Below, piece after piece: positions 60,101 to 64,000 of a DNA stretch of 64,000 nt; the stretch's first letter is position 1, and each line of letters starts with the position of its first letter. Under the pieces are notes generated by a model. That model saw nothing but the letters and a program-made list of their open reading frames with translations. It searched no databases and was not told the origin of the DNA. Where the stretch lies: the NCBI GenBank assembly GCA_022316685.1, contig JAKJHU010000155.1, positions 1 to 64,000 on the forward strand, read 5' to 3'. The translations under genes were made by a program, and so were the position numbers. This DNA is from Progne subis subis. Taxonomy: Eukaryota > Chordata > Aves > Passeriformes > Hirundinidae.

Positions 60101-63100
60101 AGATCAAATGTCAACAATATGTTGATGACAGAGCTACATGCATCCTCATCTAGGTGAAAAGAGGCTGTCATCCAGCTGCCTACATGTCTGGAAGGAATAA
60201 ATACCGGAGGAAAGAGTTGGTTCAAATTTAATTCAAGGTTGGAAGAAATACTGAAAAAGGTTTTTATGAAATAGCAAACAGCAATTTCTTCTAAGCCCAT
60301 GCCCAGTTCAATACAAATTGGTAATAATTCACTTTGGCTCCCTTCCCCCTAAATGACTTGGGCAAGATGACTGCACATAAATAATCTCAGATGTGCAAAC
60401 ACATTTGCCGTAATTTCTTAAATCTAGTTAAAACTATGTACCAAATTGCACCAAAGTTAACAGGAGCTACTGTGGGGCAAACAGGCTCAAGGCCTTATCT
60501 GAACTACAAAAGCTCTGCTCTCCAAATACTGGACCTCATATTAAACAAAATGTCTTGGCTCTCATTTTCACATTCTATGAAGTAAAAACATCCTGAAGAG
60601 ATGTCATTTGCCTTTTGTTCACACCAGTTTGCTAAAAGAGACATTGCTCCCATGTTTAACTATCACATGAGATATTAACACAGTATTTTATGAAGGCTTC
60701 TAATGAGATTTTAGTTTCCTTTAAGTTCTTTCTTAGAGTTCAAGCAGATATAGCTGACTTGCTCAAGACAGCAATATAACTAACTCTTACAACACACTAT
60801 TCCTGCATATTTCTGCATCCATACTCGCATGTGCACATCTGTGCAGATCTTCATGGCTTCAGCACCCCCAAGGTTGTACCACCTTTTCCAGTGATGGTGA
60901 ATACAGCTCTTTTTTACAGCGGCCTACATAAGCAGTGTTTACCAACATGGGTTTTGGATATGATCTGTTTTCCTAAAGATACCTGACAGAATCTGCCAAT
61001 ACACAGAACATAGAAACTGCTCAGTCTCAACCAGACAATTATGCTCCACTCTATTAAAAAGAGCGATTTCCCGTTTCAGTCAAAAAAGGGCTCTGTTTCC
61101 ATGTTCTCTTCCTAGTATCAACGAGTGCCTGCCACCTGTGACTTTGAATGGCCTTTTGAAAGCCTAAAAAACATCTATGTGGTTTGACTTCTGCCAAGAG
61201 AGAAAAATTTCTTTGGGCAGTAATTGGACATACTATTTTCAGTTCTACTTGGAGTCGTCAGAAGATCACCCTGTTGACCTAAAGATGTCAAAACTTTCTT
61301 AAAAGAAGACCCAAGGGACAACACCAACACATTCTTCAACAACACAGCAAGAGGTTGGTACTTTCTTCTGCACTGTTCTTGTTCTCAGAAATATGTTAGT
61401 TCACATGAACTCTATCACTGGAGGTATTGTGTTGCAGTAAGCCATCTCCTCACCAGTTTTATTTTCACATTACCAAGGATTTTGATAAAAGTAACGTGCC
61501 CCAGGGCAGCAGGTGTGCAGGGCATTTGCTTTCAGGCTTAAAGCTTGGTCGCTTATGGCTGCAGGAGCTTGCATAGCTCACCCAGAGAGTCAGTGAGTGA
61601 CCCCTGCAGACCACACTGGATGCATTCTACTGACACTTACATGAAACTCAGAATGCAACAGCACTCGGGAAAACTGTGCATCTTTTCACATATTCTGTGC
61701 ATTGTACTCATTAAGAGTTAATATGCTAGAACAAAAAAACTTAGCTTTGTGCAAAAACTCTGCAAGTCTTTCTGTTTCAGGCCCTTCTTCCTGTGGTATT
61801 TGGAATTCTCCATCTGTTTACAATGTAAACGTACACATACTCTATTCCACCCAGGCTATTGACCGACCACTTAATAGGAATATTTCCAAATAGCAGCAGT
61901 CTTGTCAAGAACTAATTCTGAATCTCCAGAGCCTGATTTTTTTCCACATTCAAAGCAAGTGCACCATTTGAGATGGGGATTGGTTTATCCCCCAAATTGT
62001 ATGATTTGCTCTTTAGCTTCATGTCAATTAAATTTTTCTATCACTTTTTGTATCCTCAACTTAAAAGCTACTTTCAAGGTTTTATTTTAATTTGGATTCC
62101 AGTAATCATGTTTTGCTGATATTTCCAAGTTGTCTTCCTCTGGGTAGAATGAAAAGCATTAAATATTGCAAGGGCATCAGCATTTGTGAATGCTAGAAAT
62201 AAAACTACCTTCTGGCTGCCTTTCTCACTAGTACCCACTGCTATCAGATCCAGGGCAGTATGATCCTCACTCTTCCCATCTTTCTAGCGACTCTCAGCTC
62301 CAAACAAGATTCTAATTTCGCGTTCTTCTAAGTCCTTTAACGTCCAAATATGGAAGCACGTGGAATTCAAAAATCACCCTAAACCGAACAGCTTGAAAAG
62401 AGACATGCTTTATTTAGAGACAAATTCCACCTATATTTTCAAAACAGCCTACAAAACCTATCCTTACCCCACATTTGGAGTCCTGTCTCCAAGCTTTCTA
62501 TCTCTGAAACTCAAATTGCAGACAATTCCCAGCATCCCTGCTTTCTGTACCATCCCCAAGCTAGATATCTGCTAAAAGTAATTACTCCCCTGTACTCTCC
62601 AGCTACAGATACATCTCAGAGATTTGCAAAAAAATCCCCCAAGAACGCAAGCAACAAACGCTTGACGTTCATGCATACCCCTCCTGTTAGAAGTCAACAC
62701 TACTAGAGAGCTTTTGTTCTTCAGAATGAAGTTTAAAAATTGTTCTTTAGCAAAGCCAGGTTTCCATGTGAAATGCTAATGAGGCCAACCTGAAGGGAGT
62801 GGACAGAAAAAGCATGAACCTCTAGCTCACAACTGCCACATTTGATGACAATTCACGACTGTATTTCTGAACAAAATTCGTAACTGTCAAATCATGACAG
62901 CCCTGACCTGTTGTGAACTCTACCCAATCTCTCTGAAATATTAGCAGCACGATGTATACAGACAATGTACATTTATGTAACCAAGGTGCTCCTTAGTACA
63001 ATCCAAAAGTGCTGTAGTTCTCAGAAAAGGACATCAACGGCCAGCGGATTTCTAGTACAATCAAATGTATTGAAGTTTCATGTAACAAAATTAATTCATT

Positions 63101-63287
63101 GCATCTGACACAAGATGGAAGAAACAGTCCAAGCAGTAGAAATCTGCACTCCACTGACTGCTAGTTAAGGATGTGGAAGAAGGGTTAATTTGCATGAGAA
63201 ATAATCGCTGTATTGCACTGTAGTGGCTTAGAGGCCGTGTTGCCAAGCCCTACTCTTCCTAAACTGACTGCAAATCCAAAGCCATGA

Positions 63288-63316
63288 GGGAGGCAGGAAG
63301 GCAGGCAGGCAGGCAA
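63288..63316 (+). repeat. (GGCA)n microsatellite
   Basis: GGGAGGCAGGAAGGCAGGCA followed by two more GGCA units. Simple tetranucleotide repeat in the AMBRA1 intron. Confidence 0.85.
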
Positions 63317-64000
63317 GAACTGTCAAACAACTTATAAGAATTCTCAAAGAATGTAATGTAGCATTTCTTTTGGGAGTTTTGGAGTAGGGTGTAATTAAAA
63401 TATCCAGAAAATATTGCTTCAAACATGGCTCTGACTCATTTTTAATTAAGAGTTTGAGTAACAAGTGCTTTGTATTACAAGCTGTTGGCAGAGAGGCAAC
63501 AAAAATGCTTTCTGATTCTCTCTAAGGTGCATATTAAGTTAGATATTAAAGAATACAGTTTCACCAGGTTTCCTAAACCTTTTTGTACTGCATTCTGGCC
63601 AAGCTATAAACAGATTTTTACTCAATTGAATATGAATATGTCACTATAAGGTCAGTGTGCTAAGAATATGGTAACGTTTCCTAATTAAAACTCTATTTTC
63701 ATTCTGCATGTCTTGAAAAGTATTACAAACTTATGAAGCAGACTTATTGCAAAACTCAAGACAGAGGAAATGCCTGTGGTGGATGCACTAATTTTTACAC
63801 CTAGACGAAGGCATAGTAGTATTTAATTATTAATTACATTAACTTACGAAAGTAACAGTTATATGCTTTCCAACCTTGGTCCTGTGGACAGTACAGAGAC
63901 AACCAGGAGCACAACAAAATGTTGAAAAAATATTCAACATCACTCAACAGGAAGGTTCTTTAACCAAATTAATTCAAACTGATGTAGCTGTGACCCTGTC

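Larger units (their letters stand above)
52935..64000 (-). other. AMBRA1: AMBRA1 intron, runs off the right edge (over 11 kb)
   Basis: Begins with acceptor GTTGTTGTTGCAG at 52935 and continues to the window end. AT-rich. It contains an imperfect 21-base tandem duplication (55621-55662), a small GC/CpG-rich islet (about 56880-57180) and a (GGCA)n tract (63288-63316). No other exon, RNA gene or young transposon is recognised; long parts, such as 57400-63280, show nothing I can name. Confidence 0.8.

Noticed and set aside
1..64000. CRISPR arrays, operons, phage or integrative elements
   Set aside because: The sequence is a bird nuclear region with spliced exons. No evenly spaced direct repeats or prokaryotic gene clusters are present.

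Overview
This window is vertebrate nuclear DNA, almost certainly from a bird. Two things show this. First, a recognisable CR1 LINE 3' end lies at about 29690-30609. Second, four spliced exons on the minus strand encode the carboxy-terminal part of AMBRA1, the autophagy and cyclin-D-turnover scaffold. There are no bacterial-style genes, operons, CRISPR arrays or phage modules. Nearly every open frame over 60 codons is chance, because real coding sequence here comes only in short spliced exons.

Layout, left to right. Positions 1-10380 are GC-rich noncoding DNA with AT-rich, homeodomain-motif islets that look like candidate conserved regulatory elements, plus a GC-rich patch at about 3838-4830. 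Positions 10380-11480 form a dense CpG island. On its minus strand is a candidate first exon with a near-ideal Kozak ATG (10902) and a strong donor (after 10845). About 380 bases upstream of that ATG is a near-consensus RE1/NRSE (REST site, 11284-11304), and four CAGATG E-boxes lie between. In human the gene next to the AMBRA1 3' end, on the same strand, is CHRM4, whose mammalian promoter has a REST site. The best inference is therefore the CHRM4 promoter, with the receptor coding exon left of this window. Positions 11480-26990 are intergenic, with more AT-rich islets and two degraded CR1-like relics.

AMBRA1 occupies about 26995 to the right edge on the minus strand. A likely poly(A) signal (ATTAAA, 27016-27021) with a GU-rich downstream tract ends a 3' UTR of about 1.1 kb. 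The exons are 28171-28580 (terminal coding), 37261-37454 (two TQT dynein light chain motifs), 38985-39077 (LC3-interacting core WDQL) and 52795-52934. All splice phases join in frame. The introns are AT-rich and hold the CR1 copy, ancient repeat relics, poly(A) tracts, short tandem duplications and two GC-rich islets.

Three points deserve attention. The conserved AMBRA1 C-terminal tail (SDLTNNNHL to ESRNR) is present but one base out of frame with the rest of the terminal exon. The RE1 plus E-box promoter architecture fits a neuron-restricted gene. Base composition changes sharply at about the AMBRA1 3' end.
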